Shown piece after piece: positions 1-8,476 of a stretch of 64,000 nucleotides of DNA. Below the pieces are notes generated by a model. The model saw only the letters and a program-made list of their open reading frames with translations. It made no database searches and was not told where the DNA came from. Made by a program: the position numbers and the translations under genes. Position 1 is the first letter of the stretch; the number at the start of each line of letters is the position of its first letter. Source of the DNA: Gammaproteobacteria bacterium UBA7803 (GTDB lineage: Bacteria; Pseudomonadota; Gammaproteobacteria; Pseudomonadales; Azotimanducaceae); assembly GCA_002480525.1 (NCBI GenBank), contig DLCH01000078.1:132821-196820 (forward strand), in the 5' to 3' direction.

Positions 1-979
1 CCTGCCCTACGCCTCCCAGGTGCGCAGCACCTACAACGGCCAGGACGTCGGCGTCATGCACGCCTGCGGCCACGACAACCACGTGGCGATCCTGATGGGC
101 GCCGCCGAGGTGCTCGCCGGCATGCGCGAGCAGATTCCCGGCACCGTGAAGTTCATCTTCCAGCCCGCCGAGGAGGGACCTCCGCCCGGCGAGGACGGTG
201 GCGCGCCGATGATGGTCGCCGAGGGCGTGCTGAAGAACCCGGACGTCGACGCGATCTTCGGGCTGCACATCAGCCAGGGCGACCGGGTCGGGCAGATGAG
301 CTACCGCCCGGGCGGCGCCATGGCCAGCGCCCAGCGCTTCGAGATCCACGTCCAGGGGCGCCAGACCCACGGCGCCCAGCCCTGGGCCGGCGTGGACCCG
401 ATCGTGGTGGGCGCCCACATCGTCACCGCGCTGCAGACCATCGTCAGCCGCCAGGTCGAGCTGACCCGCGGTCCGGCGGTGGTCACGGTGGGGACCTTCC
501 ACGCCGGCGTGCGCAACAACATCGTGCCGGACGAGGCGAAGATGGCGGGCACCATCCGCACCTTCGATCCGGACATGCGTGACGCCATCCACCGCAAGAT
601 CGAGCAGATCGCCACGTCGGTGGCCGAGTCCATGGGCGCCGAGGCGACGGTGCACATCGACGGCATCCCTCCGGGGCTGCCGGTCACCCACAACGACGAG
701 CAGCTCACCGAGCGCATGCTGCCGACCCTGCGCTCGGTGTACGGCGCCGAGAACGTCCGGCTCGGGGACCCCATCACCGGCGCCGAGGACTTCTCGTTCT
801 TCCAGGAGGAGGTGCCGGGGCTGTTCTTCTTCATCGGCGGGCGCCCGGCGGACGTGCCGCTGGAGCAGGCGATCCCCAATCATTCGCCGCTGTTCTACGT
901 GGACGAGGGGGCGCTGGTGATCGGCGTCGAGGCCATGAGCCGGCTCGCGGTGGACTACCTGCAGCAGTCCGGCGGCTGA
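1..979 (+). CDS. M20-family amidohydrolase, 5' partial
   Basis: C-terminal part (about 325 residues) of an M20/M40 metallo-amidohydrolase of the hippurate / IAA-amino-acid hydrolase type. The reading frame is open to the left edge, so the true start lies outside the window. Visible metal-binding features are the HACGHD motif near the left edge, the EEG of QPAEEGPP, the GLHIS histidine and a C-terminal NHSP histidine. These enzymes cleave amide bonds of N-acylated amino acids or related amides with two divalent metal ions. The exact substrate cannot be read from sequence. It is convergent with the DUF924 gene, with a gap of about 20 bases. Confidence 0.9.
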   Translation, partial: LPYASQVRSTYNGQDVGVMHACGHDNHVAILMGAAEVLAGMREQIPGTVKFIFQPAEEGPPPGEDGGAPMMVAEGVLKNPDVDAIFGLHISQGDRVGQMSYRPGGAMASAQRFEIHVQGRQTHGAQPWAGVDPIVVGAHIVTALQTIVSRQVELTRGPAVVTVGTFHAGVRNNIVPDEAKMAGTIRTFDPDMRDAIHRKIEQIATSVAESMGAEATVHIDGIPPGLPVTHNDEQLTERMLPTLRSVYGAENVRLGDPITGAEDFSFFQEEVPGLFFFIGGRPADVPLEQAIPNHSPLFYVDEGALVIGVEAMSRLAVDYLQQSGG

Positions 980-998
980 CCGCCCGCGGGCGCCGCCC

Positions 999-1613
999 TC
1001 AGCGGCGCTGGCCGAAGTCGCCCGCGGTCTCCAGGAACGCCAGTTCCTCCGGGGTCGAGGCGCGGCCGAGCGCGCGGTTGCGGTGGGGGAAACGGCCGAA
1101 CCGCAGGACGATGTCGCGATGCTGCTGGGCATGCCGCAGGAAGGCGCCGGTGAGATGCCGCTGCCCCGGCGGCGTCTCGTCCCGCAGGGCGCTGAACAGG
1201 CCCACCGAGGCGTGCTGATGCAGCCGCGACTCGGCGTGCTCGAAGGGCAGGTACACGAACACCCGCTCGTCCAGGGCGAGCGTCCGGTCGCTGCCGCGCT
1301 CGACCAGCGTCTCGGCCGCGCCGAGCGCCAGCGGGTCCGTGGCGAAGGCGCCGGCCTCGCCCCGGTGAATCTGGCGGGAGAACTGATCACACACGAGGAT
1401 GAAGGCCAGGCTGCCGCGGGCCGTGTCGAGCCACGATCCCAGGCCGCCGCCGGCGGCCCGTTCGAGGGCCGGCCCGAAACGCCGGCGGATATCCTCGTCC
1501 CGCTCCGGGCTCGACTCGAACCAGCCGCGCCGCACGGCGTCCGCGGCCAGCCCGTCCGTCAGGGTGCCGAACCAGAAGTCGAGCACCTCCTGGATGTCGG
1601 CGGCGTCGCTCAT
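999..1613 (-). CDS. DUF924 family protein
   Basis: 204-residue soluble protein matching the DUF924 family: an N-terminal VLDFWFG motif, a central ILVCDQFSRQIHRG segment and a FVYLPFEHAE segment, all hallmarks of the family. The fold is all-alpha and TPR-like; no biochemical function is established that I can name. It is the last gene of a leftward run nadE / MBL hydrolase / DUF924, its start lying 10 bases after the MBL stop. The cotranscription is inferred from spacing only. Confidence 0.88.
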   Translation of the reverse strand: MSDAADIQEVLDFWFGTLTDGLAADAVRRGWFESSPERDEDIRRRFGPALERAAGGGLGSWLDTARGSLAFILVCDQFSRQIHRGEAGAFATDPLALGAAETLVERGSDRTLALDERVFVYLPFEHAESRLHQHASVGLFSALRDETPPGQRHLTGAFLRHAQQHRDIVLRFGRFPHRNRALGRASTPEELAFLETAGDFGQRR

Positions 1614-1623
1614 CGGGGGTTGG

Positions 1624-2592
1624 TCACAGGCCCCAGCACTCGAGATCGTTGGCGAAGATCAGCGGGCCGTCGTAGTGCGCCTCGATGGCCTGGCGGCTCA
1701 GGGACTCCAGGCCGCGGGTGCGGGTCATGCGGTGGCCGAGCACGACCATCCGCACGTCCGCGGCGGCGGCGATCCGCCCGATCTCACCCGGGGTCACGTG
1801 CAGGTCCGCGGCCTCGCCGCGGGCGTTTTCGGTCACGGCGTGGTGAATCACCAGCGCATCCGCGCCGCTGGCGAACTCGCTGACGAGATCCTTCTGGTTG
1901 TTGAAGTCGCCGGTGAACGCGATGGTCATGCCGCCGATCTCGGCCCGCCAGGCCAGCGCCGGCACCGGTCCGTGGTGCACCGGCACCGCGGACAGCTTCA
2001 GGTGGTCCGAGCCGAAGCCGGACCATTCGCGCCGGCCTGCGGCCGGGACGTTGCGCACGCTCAGCTTGTAGCCGCCGCTGCTGCGGAAGGTCAGGAAGTC
2101 GGCCAGGTAGGCGAACGCGCCTTCCGGCCCGATCAGCCGGTCGACGAAGGTGACCGTGTCCGGGTAGGGGCCGTCGCCGTCCGGTCCGAGCACGGGCAGC
2201 AGCCGGTCCCGTCCGGCGAAATAGGACCCTTTGACGAAGGCGGGAAAGTCCGCGGCGTGATCGGCATGCAGGTGGGTGAAGACGATGGCGTCCAGGTCGG
2301 CGAACTGGCCGCCGGCCTGGTCGAAGCCCACGGACGAGCCGGGGGCGGTGTCCACCAGCAGCCGCGCGCGTCCGTCCAGGAACACCAGATAGCTGGCGCC
2401 GGCCTGGCCGTCGTTCAGCTCCGGGCCGCCGCCGCCGAGGATCTGGATCCACACGCCGTCGTTGCCGCAGAAGGGGGTCGGGTCGTTGTCGGCTTCCTGG
2501 GCCCGGGCGGGCCCGGCCCACAGCAGGCAGGCGGCGGCCACGGCCGCCAGGCGGCTGGCGATGCCGAACGCCCGGTGCAGTCGCTGATACAT
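1624..2592 (-). CDS. Exported MBL-fold metallo-hydrolase
   Basis: 322-residue metallo-beta-lactamase-fold protein. The chosen start gives a clean signal peptide (MYQRLHRAFG, hydrophobic core, AGPARA cleavage region) and has GAGGAG about 7 bases upstream. Longer in-frame versions would bury that signal. The zinc-binding motif THLHADH lies near residue 100, with later metal-ligand candidates VHHG, FTGDF and GHRM. It is therefore a periplasmic hydrolase, probably of an ester, lactone or phosphoester; the substrate is unknown. It starts 4 bases after the nadE stop, so it is likely in the same transcript. Confidence 0.85.
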   Translation of the reverse strand: MYQRLHRAFGIASRLAAVAAACLLWAGPARAQEADNDPTPFCGNDGVWIQILGGGGPELNDGQAGASYLVFLDGRARLLVDTAPGSSVGFDQAGGQFADLDAIVFTHLHADHAADFPAFVKGSYFAGRDRLLPVLGPDGDGPYPDTVTFVDRLIGPEGAFAYLADFLTFRSSGGYKLSVRNVPAAGRREWSGFGSDHLKLSAVPVHHGPVPALAWRAEIGGMTIAFTGDFNNQKDLVSEFASGADALVIHHAVTENARGEAADLHVTPGEIGRIAAAADVRMVVLGHRMTRTRGLESLSRQAIEAHYDGPLIFANDLECWGL

Positions 2593-2596
2593 CTCG

Positions 2597-4543
2597 CTAC
2601 TCCTCGTCGTCGGTGCCGATGGCTTCCAGCTCGGCGAGATCGGCCCGGGCGGACGCCTCGTCCGGCATCCGCCAGTCGCCCCGGGGCGACAGGCTGACAC
2701 TGCCCACCTTCGGGCCCGGCGGCAACACCGTGCGTTTGAACTGCTGGCTGAAGAAGCGCCGGTAGAACACGGTCAGCCAGCCGCGGATCACCCCGGGCCG
2801 GTAGCGGCCCGCGAACGCCAGACAGGCCAGGTGGTAGACCTTCCGCGGTCGGGCGCCGTTGCGCATGATCTGGAACAGGAAGAAGTCGTGGAGCTCGTAG
2901 GGGCCGATGATGTCCTCGGTGAGCTGGCCCACCCCGTTCTCGCCGGCCACCAGCAGCTCGGGCGAAATCGGAGTGTCGAGCACTCGTTCCAGCACCGCGG
3001 CGAGCGCCTCGCTGGCGCGGTGGCGGGCGTACCAGCGCACCAGGTACTTCACCATCGTCTTCGGCACGCTGGCGTTCACGTTGTAGCCGGCCATGTGGTC
3101 GGCGTTGTAGGTGCACCAGCCCAGCGCCAGCTCGGACAGGTCGCCGGTGCCGACGACGATGCCGCCGTTGCCGTTGGCCAGGTTGAACAGGAGCTGGGTC
3201 CGCTCCCGGGCCTGGGCGTTCTCGAACACCACGTCGTCGGTGCCCTGGTGGCCCAGGTCCCGGAGGTGCTGATCCACGGCGGCGCCGATGGGAATCTCGC
3301 GCAGCTCGATGCCGGCGGCGCCGGCCAGCCGGCGTGCCGATTCCAGGGTGTGCTCGCTGGTGCCCGGCCCCGGCATGGTGATCGCGCTCAGCCGGTCCGG
3401 CGTGCGCCCGAGCTTCTCCAGCGCGTCCAGGCACACCAGCAGGGCCAGGGTGCTGTCGAGCCCGCCGGACAGCCCGATCACCAGGCGCTCGGCGCCGGCG
3501 CCGAGGACCCGGCGGGCGAGGCCGGTGGCCTGGATCTGCAGGATCTCCGAAGCGTGGGCGTCGAACTCGGCCTCGTCCGCGGGCACGAAGGGGTGCGGCT
3601 CCGTGCGCCGGGTCAGCCCGCCGAGAACGGGCCGGGGACTCGGGGCGTCCACGCGATGGTAGCCGGCGGGCCGGGGAGCGGCGGCGAAGGTCTGGTTCTG
3701 GCGGCGATCGTGGGCGAGGCGCTCGACGTCGATCTCGGTGACCAGGGTCTGGGGGTCGAGGCTGAATCGTGCGCTCTCGCCGAGCGGCTGACCGTTCTCG
3801 CAGGCGATCAGGTGGCCGCCGAACACCACGTCCTTGGTCGATTCCAGCGGGCCGCTGGAGGCGTACAGGTAACCGCAGATGCCCCGGGCGCTGGCCATGT
3901 GGACCAGATCACGCCGGTAGTCCGCCTTGGCCACCAGCTCGTTGCTCGCCGACGGATTGAGTATCAGGTCGGCGCCGGCCAGGCAGTGGTCGATGCCGGG
4001 CGGGTGAGGCGCCCATAGATCCTCGCAGATCTCGATGCCGACGGTCGCCGGCCCGAGCCGGAAGAGCTGGCGGGCGCTCAGCCGGAACGTGCCGAGGGTC
4101 GCGTCGGTCACGGTCTCGTCGACGTCTGCGCCGGACACGAACCAGCGCTGCTCGTAGAACTCGCCGTAGTTGGGCTGCACGGTCTTGGGCACCAGGCCGC
4201 GGACCGTGCCGCCGGCCAGCAGCGCCGCGCAGTTGAGCGGCCTGCCGTCCGCGCTGATCCAGGGCAGCCCCACCACGCAGGCGACCTCCCGGGTCGCCGC
4301 GGCCAGCTCGGCGAGCGCCTCGCGGCTGCGCTGCAGCAGCCCGGCGTTGAGAAACAGGTCCTCGCAGGAGTAGCCGGTGAGCGACAGCTCGGGGAACAGC
4401 ACCAGGCTGACCCCGTCCCGCGCCAGGTCGCGCAGATGGGCGGCGAGCCGCTCCGCATTGGTGAGCGGATCGGCCAGCGCCAGCGCCGGCGCGACGGCGG
4501 CGACCCGGACGAATCCCAGCTCGGCGAAATTCACGGTGGTCAT
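2597..4543 (-). CDS. nadE: Glutamine-dependent NAD+ synthetase
   Basis: 648-residue two-domain NadE that makes NAD+ from nicotinic acid adenine dinucleotide, glutamine and ATP in the cytoplasm. The N-terminal nitrilase-type glutaminase carries the Glu-Lys-Cys triad (LFPELSLTGYSCEDLF, LVPKTVQPNYGEFYE, GIEICEDLW). The C-terminal synthetase has the ATP P-loop GLSGGLDST and the downstream GTGDLSELALGW segment. The length fits the long glutamine-using class rather than the short ammonia-only NadE. The start is set at MTTVNFAEL; an upstream extension in the same frame is low-complexity and unlike the family. Confidence 0.95.
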   Translation of the reverse strand: MTTVNFAELGFVRVAAVAPALALADPLTNAERLAAHLRDLARDGVSLVLFPELSLTGYSCEDLFLNAGLLQRSREALAELAAATREVACVVGLPWISADGRPLNCAALLAGGTVRGLVPKTVQPNYGEFYEQRWFVSGADVDETVTDATLGTFRLSARQLFRLGPATVGIEICEDLWAPHPPGIDHCLAGADLILNPSASNELVAKADYRRDLVHMASARGICGYLYASSGPLESTKDVVFGGHLIACENGQPLGESARFSLDPQTLVTEIDVERLAHDRRQNQTFAAAPRPAGYHRVDAPSPRPVLGGLTRRTEPHPFVPADEAEFDAHASEILQIQATGLARRVLGAGAERLVIGLSGGLDSTLALLVCLDALEKLGRTPDRLSAITMPGPGTSEHTLESARRLAGAAGIELREIPIGAAVDQHLRDLGHQGTDDVVFENAQARERTQLLFNLANGNGGIVVGTGDLSELALGWCTYNADHMAGYNVNASVPKTMVKYLVRWYARHRASEALAAVLERVLDTPISPELLVAGENGVGQLTEDIIGPYELHDFFLFQIMRNGARPRKVYHLACLAFAGRYRPGVIRGWLTVFYRRFFSQQFKRTVLPPGPKVGSVSLSPRGDWRMPDEASARADLAELEAIGTDDEE

Positions 4544-4614
4544 GGCGGCGCAGTCTATCACCGATGGCCGCGGCCGCCGCCGCTCCCGGCTGCCGCTCCG
4601 CGGCCGCCATGCAC

Positions 4615-4696
4615 GTTCCACCTCAGGTGGAACTGCCCAGCCGCTGCGCAGCAGCGGCCTCTCGCCTTTTGCCCCCGATCTGTAGAGAATCGGGGG
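4615..4696. promoter_or_regulatory. Cluster of three palindromes between nadE and an acyl-CoA dehydrogenase
   Basis: The 178-base divergent gap between nadE and the rightward acyl-CoA dehydrogenase holds three perfect inverted repeats. GTTCCACCT/AGGTGGAAC is a 19-base palindrome at 4615-4633. CCGCTGC/GCAGCGG is at 4641-4657. CCCCCGAT/ATCGGGGG with a 9-base spacer is at 4672-4696. The first has the form of a dimeric regulator operator; the last could be a hairpin in the 5' leader of the dehydrogenase mRNA. Function is inferred from position. Confidence 0.45.
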
Positions 4697-4721
4697 TTCG
4701 AACAATTTTCAGGGGGAAGTC

Positions 4722-5840
4722 ATGAACTTCGAGTTCTCGGAAGATCAGAACATGCTGCGCGACCAGGCCAGTCGCTTCCTGGCGGAAAACTGCCCGCCGG
4801 CGACGGTGCGCCGGGTGCTGGAGAGCGACGACGACTACGACGCCGAGCTGTGGGGCAAGGTCGTCGAGATGGGCTGGACCGCGGCGGTGATTCCCGAGGA
4901 GCTGGGCGGCCTGGGGCTGTCCTATCTGGAGCTGTGCGTCATCGCCGAGGAACTGGGACGGGCCTGCGCGCCGGTGCCGTTTTCCTCCTCCGTGTACCTC
5001 GCCACCGAGGCGCTGCTGATGGCCGGCAGCCAGGCCCAGAAGGAGACCTGGCTGCCGCGGCTGGCCGCGGGGGAGGTCATCGGCACCTTCGCCCTCGCCG
5101 AAGGGCCGGGTGAAACCACGGCGAAATCGCTGGCGACCAAAGCAGCCGGCGGCAAGCTCAGCGGCACCAAGGTGCCGGTGCCGGACGCCGGAATCGCCAA
5201 CCTGGCGGTGGTGGTGGCCGCCCACGACGGCGGCGACGGTGCCGCGCTGTACCTGGTGGACATGGCCCAGGACGGCGTGTCGGTGAGCCCGGTGCCCACC
5301 TTCGATCCCACCCGGGGCCACGGCCGGCTGGTGCTGGACGGCGCCGCCGCCGAGCCGCTGGGCAAGCCCGGCGAGGGCTGGGCGCTGGCGCAGAAGCTGC
5401 TCGACCGCGCCGCCGTGCTGTTCGCCTGGGAGCAGGTGGGCGGCGCCCAGGCCGCGCTGGAGCAGGCCCGGGAGTACGCCCTGGGCCGCTACGCCTTCGG
5501 CCGTCCGATCGCGTCGTACCAGGCCATCAAGCACAAGCTGGCCACCATGTACGTGAAGAACACGCTGGCCCGATCGAACTGCTACTTCGGTGCCTGGGCG
5601 CTCAACACCAACGCCGCGGAGCTGCCGGTGGCCGCAGCGACGGCCCGGGTGTCCGCCACCCAGGCGTACTACTTCGCCTCCAAGGAGAACATCCAGACCC
5701 ACGGCGGCATGGGCTACACGTGGGAGTTCGACTGCCAGTTCTTCTATCGCCGGGCCAAGCTGCTGTCGGTGGCGATCGGCAGCGAACGTCAGTGGCAGAA
5801 CAAGCTGATCACCGCGGTGGAGCACAGCAACGCCGCGTGA
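4722..5840 (+). CDS. Acyl-CoA dehydrogenase, short subunit type
   Basis: 372-residue FAD-dependent acyl-CoA dehydrogenase. It starts MNFEFSEDQ, with IPEELGGLGL in the N-terminal helical domain and QTHGGMGYTWE in the C-terminal domain. The usual catalytic YEGT glutamate motif is not present: the corresponding region reads WEFDCQFFYRRAK. In heteromeric dehydrogenases one subunit commonly lacks the base, and the next gene encodes a second, larger subunit type. I infer, without proof, that the two may work as a pair on a branched or cyclic acyl-CoA. A GGGGGAAG ribosome-binding site precedes the start. Confidence 0.88.
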   Translation: MNFEFSEDQNMLRDQASRFLAENCPPATVRRVLESDDDYDAELWGKVVEMGWTAAVIPEELGGLGLSYLELCVIAEELGRACAPVPFSSSVYLATEALLMAGSQAQKETWLPRLAAGEVIGTFALAEGPGETTAKSLATKAAGGKLSGTKVPVPDAGIANLAVVVAAHDGGDGAALYLVDMAQDGVSVSPVPTFDPTRGHGRLVLDGAAAEPLGKPGEGWALAQKLLDRAAVLFAWEQVGGAQAALEQAREYALGRYAFGRPIASYQAIKHKLATMYVKNTLARSNCYFGAWALNTNAAELPVAAATARVSATQAYYFASKENIQTHGGMGYTWEFDCQFFYRRAKLLSVAIGSERQWQNKLITAVEHSNAA

Positions 5841-5860
5841 ACGTAGCGGCATGATTCCGC

Positions 5861-5924
5861 TGTAGGAGCGGCCTCCCGGCCGCGATGCGGGAAGGCGAAT
5901 CGCGGCCGGGAGGCCGCTCCTACA
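5861..5924. repeat. REP-type inverted repeat (BIME-like) 1
   Basis: Two 25-base arms, perfectly inverted, at 5862-5886 and 5899-5923 with a 12-base loop. The arm begins GTAGGAGCGGCC and ends GGCCGCGAT. The same arm recurs at four other places in the window. It sits between two codirectional acyl-CoA dehydrogenase genes, where it could fold in the mRNA and act as a processing site or partial terminator. Extragenic repeats of this kind are known from pseudomonads and xanthomonads, where RAYT transposases spread them; no such transposase is in this window. Confidence 0.9.
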
Positions 5925-5949
5925 CGAAGAGAGATCGAGGAGACAGACC

Positions 5950-7170
5950 ATGGATTTCAACGATACCCCCGAAGAAGCGAAGTTCCGCGAAGAAGCCCGC
6001 GCGTGGCTGAAGGACAACGTGCCGAAGGCATCCGAGCTGGAAGGCCTGGGCTACATCGAGCAGGCCAAGCTTTGGCAGAAGCGCAAGTACGACGCCGGCT
6101 GGGCCTGCATCACCTGGCCGAAGGAGTACGGCGGCCGCGGCGCCTCCGCCATCGAGCAGGTGATCTGGAACCAGGAGGAAGCGAAGCACGACGACCTGCC
6201 GGGCGGGGTGTTCTCCATCGGCCAGGGCATGGCGGCACCGACGCTGATGACCTGGGCCGACGACGACGCCAAGGCGCGCTACCTGCCGAAGCTCGCCAGC
6301 GGCGAGGAGATCTGGTGCCAGCTCTTCTCCGAGCCCGCCGGCGGCTCGGACCTGGCGGCACTGCGCACCCGGGCCGTGAAGGACGGCGACGAGTGGGTGA
6401 TCAACGGCCAGAAGATCTGGACGTCCGGCGCCCACTACTCGGACTACGGCATCCTGGTGGTGCGCACCGACCCGACGGTGCCGAAGCACAAGGGGCTGAC
6501 GTACTTCTACCTCGACATGAAGAGCCCGGGCATCGAGATCAAGCCCATCAAGCAGATCTCCGGGGACGCGAACTTCAACGAGGTGTACTTCACCGACGTG
6601 CGCATTCCCGACAGCCAGCGGCTCGGCGAGGTCGGTCAGGGCTGGCAGGTGTCGCTCACCACGCTGATGAACGAGCGCGCCTCCATCGGCGCCGGCGGCG
6701 TGAACGTCGGCTTCGACTCGGTGTTCAAGCTGGCCCAGAAGGTCAACATCGGCGACCGTCCGGCCATCGAGGACGATTCGGTGCGGGCCAGGCTGGCGGA
6801 CTGGTACTGCCAGGAAGCCGGTCTGCGCTACACGTCCTACCGGACCCTGTCGGCGCTCTCCCGCGGCGACATTCCGGGGCCGGAGAACTCCATCGGCAAG
6901 CTGGTGGGCGCGCCCAAGACCCAGGACATGGCGAGCTTCGCCATCGACCTGCTGGAGCAGTCCGGGGCGATCTGGGACGAGGAGCTGTCCGCCGAGGCGG
7001 GCCTGTTCCAGGGCACCTACATGAGCATCCCGGGGCTGCGGATCGCCGGCGGCACCGACGAGATCATGGCCAACATCATCGCCGAGCGGGTTCTGGGCCT
7101 GCCCCAGGAACCGCGGATGGACAAGGGCATCCCGTTCAACGAGGTGCCGACGGGTGGTTCCAAGGGCTGA
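5950..7170 (+). CDS. Acyl-CoA dehydrogenase, large subunit type
   Basis: 406-residue acyl-CoA dehydrogenase. Family signatures are WPKEYGGRG, the FAD/substrate loop SEPAGGSDLA, INGQKIWTSGA and the C-terminal IAGGTDEIM with IIAERVLGLP. The canonical catalytic-base position preceding G-T is Gly instead of Glu (IAGGT versus YEGT), as in dehydrogenases of sterol side chains and other bulky acyl-CoAs that use a base elsewhere. It follows the 372-residue homologue after a hairpin repeat and is preceded by GAGGAGAC as ribosome-binding site. The two genes plausibly form a heteromeric enzyme; substrate unknown. Confidence 0.9.
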   Translation: MDFNDTPEEAKFREEARAWLKDNVPKASELEGLGYIEQAKLWQKRKYDAGWACITWPKEYGGRGASAIEQVIWNQEEAKHDDLPGGVFSIGQGMAAPTLMTWADDDAKARYLPKLASGEEIWCQLFSEPAGGSDLAALRTRAVKDGDEWVINGQKIWTSGAHYSDYGILVVRTDPTVPKHKGLTYFYLDMKSPGIEIKPIKQISGDANFNEVYFTDVRIPDSQRLGEVGQGWQVSLTTLMNERASIGAGGVNVGFDSVFKLAQKVNIGDRPAIEDDSVRARLADWYCQEAGLRYTSYRTLSALSRGDIPGPENSIGKLVGAPKTQDMASFAIDLLEQSGAIWDEELSAEAGLFQGTYMSIPGLRIAGGTDEIMANIIAERVLGLPQEPRMDKGIPFNEVPTGGSKG

Positions 7171-7230
7171 TCGGCCCGGCAGTCACGATCGCGGCCGGCC
7201 ATCACCGGCCGCGATCGTCGGCGCCCTGCA

Positions 7231-8094
7231 CTAGCTCAGAATGACGTCGTCCCCGGCGCTGATCCGGCCGGGCCGCGCGACGGTGGCGTAGACGCCGAGA
7301 TCGCCGTCGTTCACCTGCACCAGCGCCCGCATGACCTTCGGGTCCCGGGGCACGTCGTCGAAGCCGTGGGTGGTCATGATGCAGCGCGGGCAGGTCATCT
7401 CCACCGTCAGCTCCGCGTCCCCGACCGTCAGCCGCCGCCCCACCCAGCCGTTCTCCACGAACCCGGCCTCGTCGGTGTCGATGACCAGGTTCGGGCGGAA
7501 GCGGCGTTGATCGAAGACCGAATCGAAGCCCAGCGCTGCGGCGCCCTCGGCGATGGCGCGCAGGCTGCTGCGGGTCATGATCAGCAGCGGGTAGGCATCG
7601 AAGTAGGTGCCCGGCGGGGTGTGATGGGTGGCCAGCACCTCGGGGAAGCGGCTCAGGTCCGGCAGCGGCTCGTCGGCGGTGCGGCCGAACAGCGCCCGGA
7701 GCGCTTCGCCCTCGTCCACGCCGTCGGGCAGGGCTTCCCGCCGATAGTGCGCCACCTGGTCGGCATCCAGCAGCGGCCACAGGGTCACCGGGTGGTCCAG
7801 CGCCCGGCTCAGCGCCGTGTCGACGTCGCCGGCGGCGCTCGACAGGCGCCTGCCGTCGCCGAGGTCGATGTGCACCTCGGGAGAGCGCTGGTCACCGGCG
7901 GGCTCCGCCGCCAGGCGGGCCCGCATGCTCATCAGCGCCGGCAGCTTCTTGGCGCCGGTGAGACCGCCGGCGGTCTCGTCGCGCAGCGCCCACGCCCGAT
8001 CGCCCGGAAGGCCGAGCGTGCCGAGAGCGGCGTTCATGAGACGCTCGCCCTGCATGCTCTTCACGGGGTAACGGTGGATTTCCGCCAGTCGCAT
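7231..8094 (-). CDS. MOSC domain protein
   Basis: 287-residue protein with an N-terminal MOSC beta-barrel (IHRYPVKSMQGE at the start) followed by the MOSC domain proper. The conserved cysteine lies in MTCPRCIMTTHG. MOSC proteins handle sulfur on the molybdenum cofactor or act as mARC/YcbX-type molybdoenzymes reducing N-hydroxylated compounds. The YcbX-like order of domains fits here, but the C-terminal ferredoxin domain of YcbX is absent. Upstream, 14 bases away, is a small helical protein in the same orientation. Confidence 0.9.
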   Translation of the reverse strand: MRLAEIHRYPVKSMQGERLMNAALGTLGLPGDRAWALRDETAGGLTGAKKLPALMSMRARLAAEPAGDQRSPEVHIDLGDGRRLSSAAGDVDTALSRALDHPVTLWPLLDADQVAHYRREALPDGVDEGEALRALFGRTADEPLPDLSRFPEVLATHHTPPGTYFDAYPLLIMTRSSLRAIAEGAAALGFDSVFDQRRFRPNLVIDTDEAGFVENGWVGRRLTVGDAELTVEMTCPRCIMTTHGFDDVPRDPKVMRALVQVNDGDLGVYATVARPGRISAGDDVILS

Positions 8095-8108
8095 GGTGTC
8101 GGCCGGCC

Positions 8109-8402
8109 TCAGTGGAGGGTGTGCGGCGCGACGTCGAGATCGCGTCCGAGTTCCTCGGCCTTTTCCAGAATCCGCGCGATCAGGGCGCCGGCATCGGAGG
8201 AGAAGCTGAAGCCGACGGCCCGGGTGGACGTCAGCTCGCGGATCGGCGTCGCCAGCTCGGCGTCGTGCCGGACCCGCTCCAGCTCCCGGCGGATGCGCAG
8301 GAAGTACGCGCGCTGGGTGGCGCTGCCCTCGGCGTCGAGCTGACTGATCAGCCGGTCCAGCAGCGGGGCGATCTCGTTCCTGGCAGAAGTGGTGCGCCGC
8401 AC
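8109..8402 (-). CDS. Small helical protein of unknown function
   Basis: 97 residues, charged and predicted almost entirely alpha-helical, with no signal peptide, cysteine motif or membrane segment. I do not recognise a family. It reads as a real gene because it is compactly placed 14 bases upstream of the MOSC gene in the same direction and has normal codon-position GC bias. It may be a small accessory or regulatory protein; no function is offered. Confidence 0.6.
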   Translation of the reverse strand: MRRTTSARNEIAPLLDRLISQLDAEGSATQRAYFLRIRRELERVRHDAELATPIRELTSTRAVGFSFSSDAGALIARILEKAEELGRDLDVAPHTLH

Positions 8403-8476
8403 GGCATTCTCCTGATCCGTGAGCCGGATTGTGAACCGTAGTGCCGCGCTTGGCCAGCGCCCGCTCCGCTACCCGC

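Noticed and set aside
4690..4705. tRNA-like GGTTCGAAC sequence
   Set aside because: It has no cloverleaf around it; the bases belong to the downstream edge of a hairpin in a leader region.
5861..5924. CRISPR repeat or attachment site
   Set aside because: The arms are perfect inverted repeats, not regularly spaced direct repeats with unique spacers, and no integrase is adjacent.
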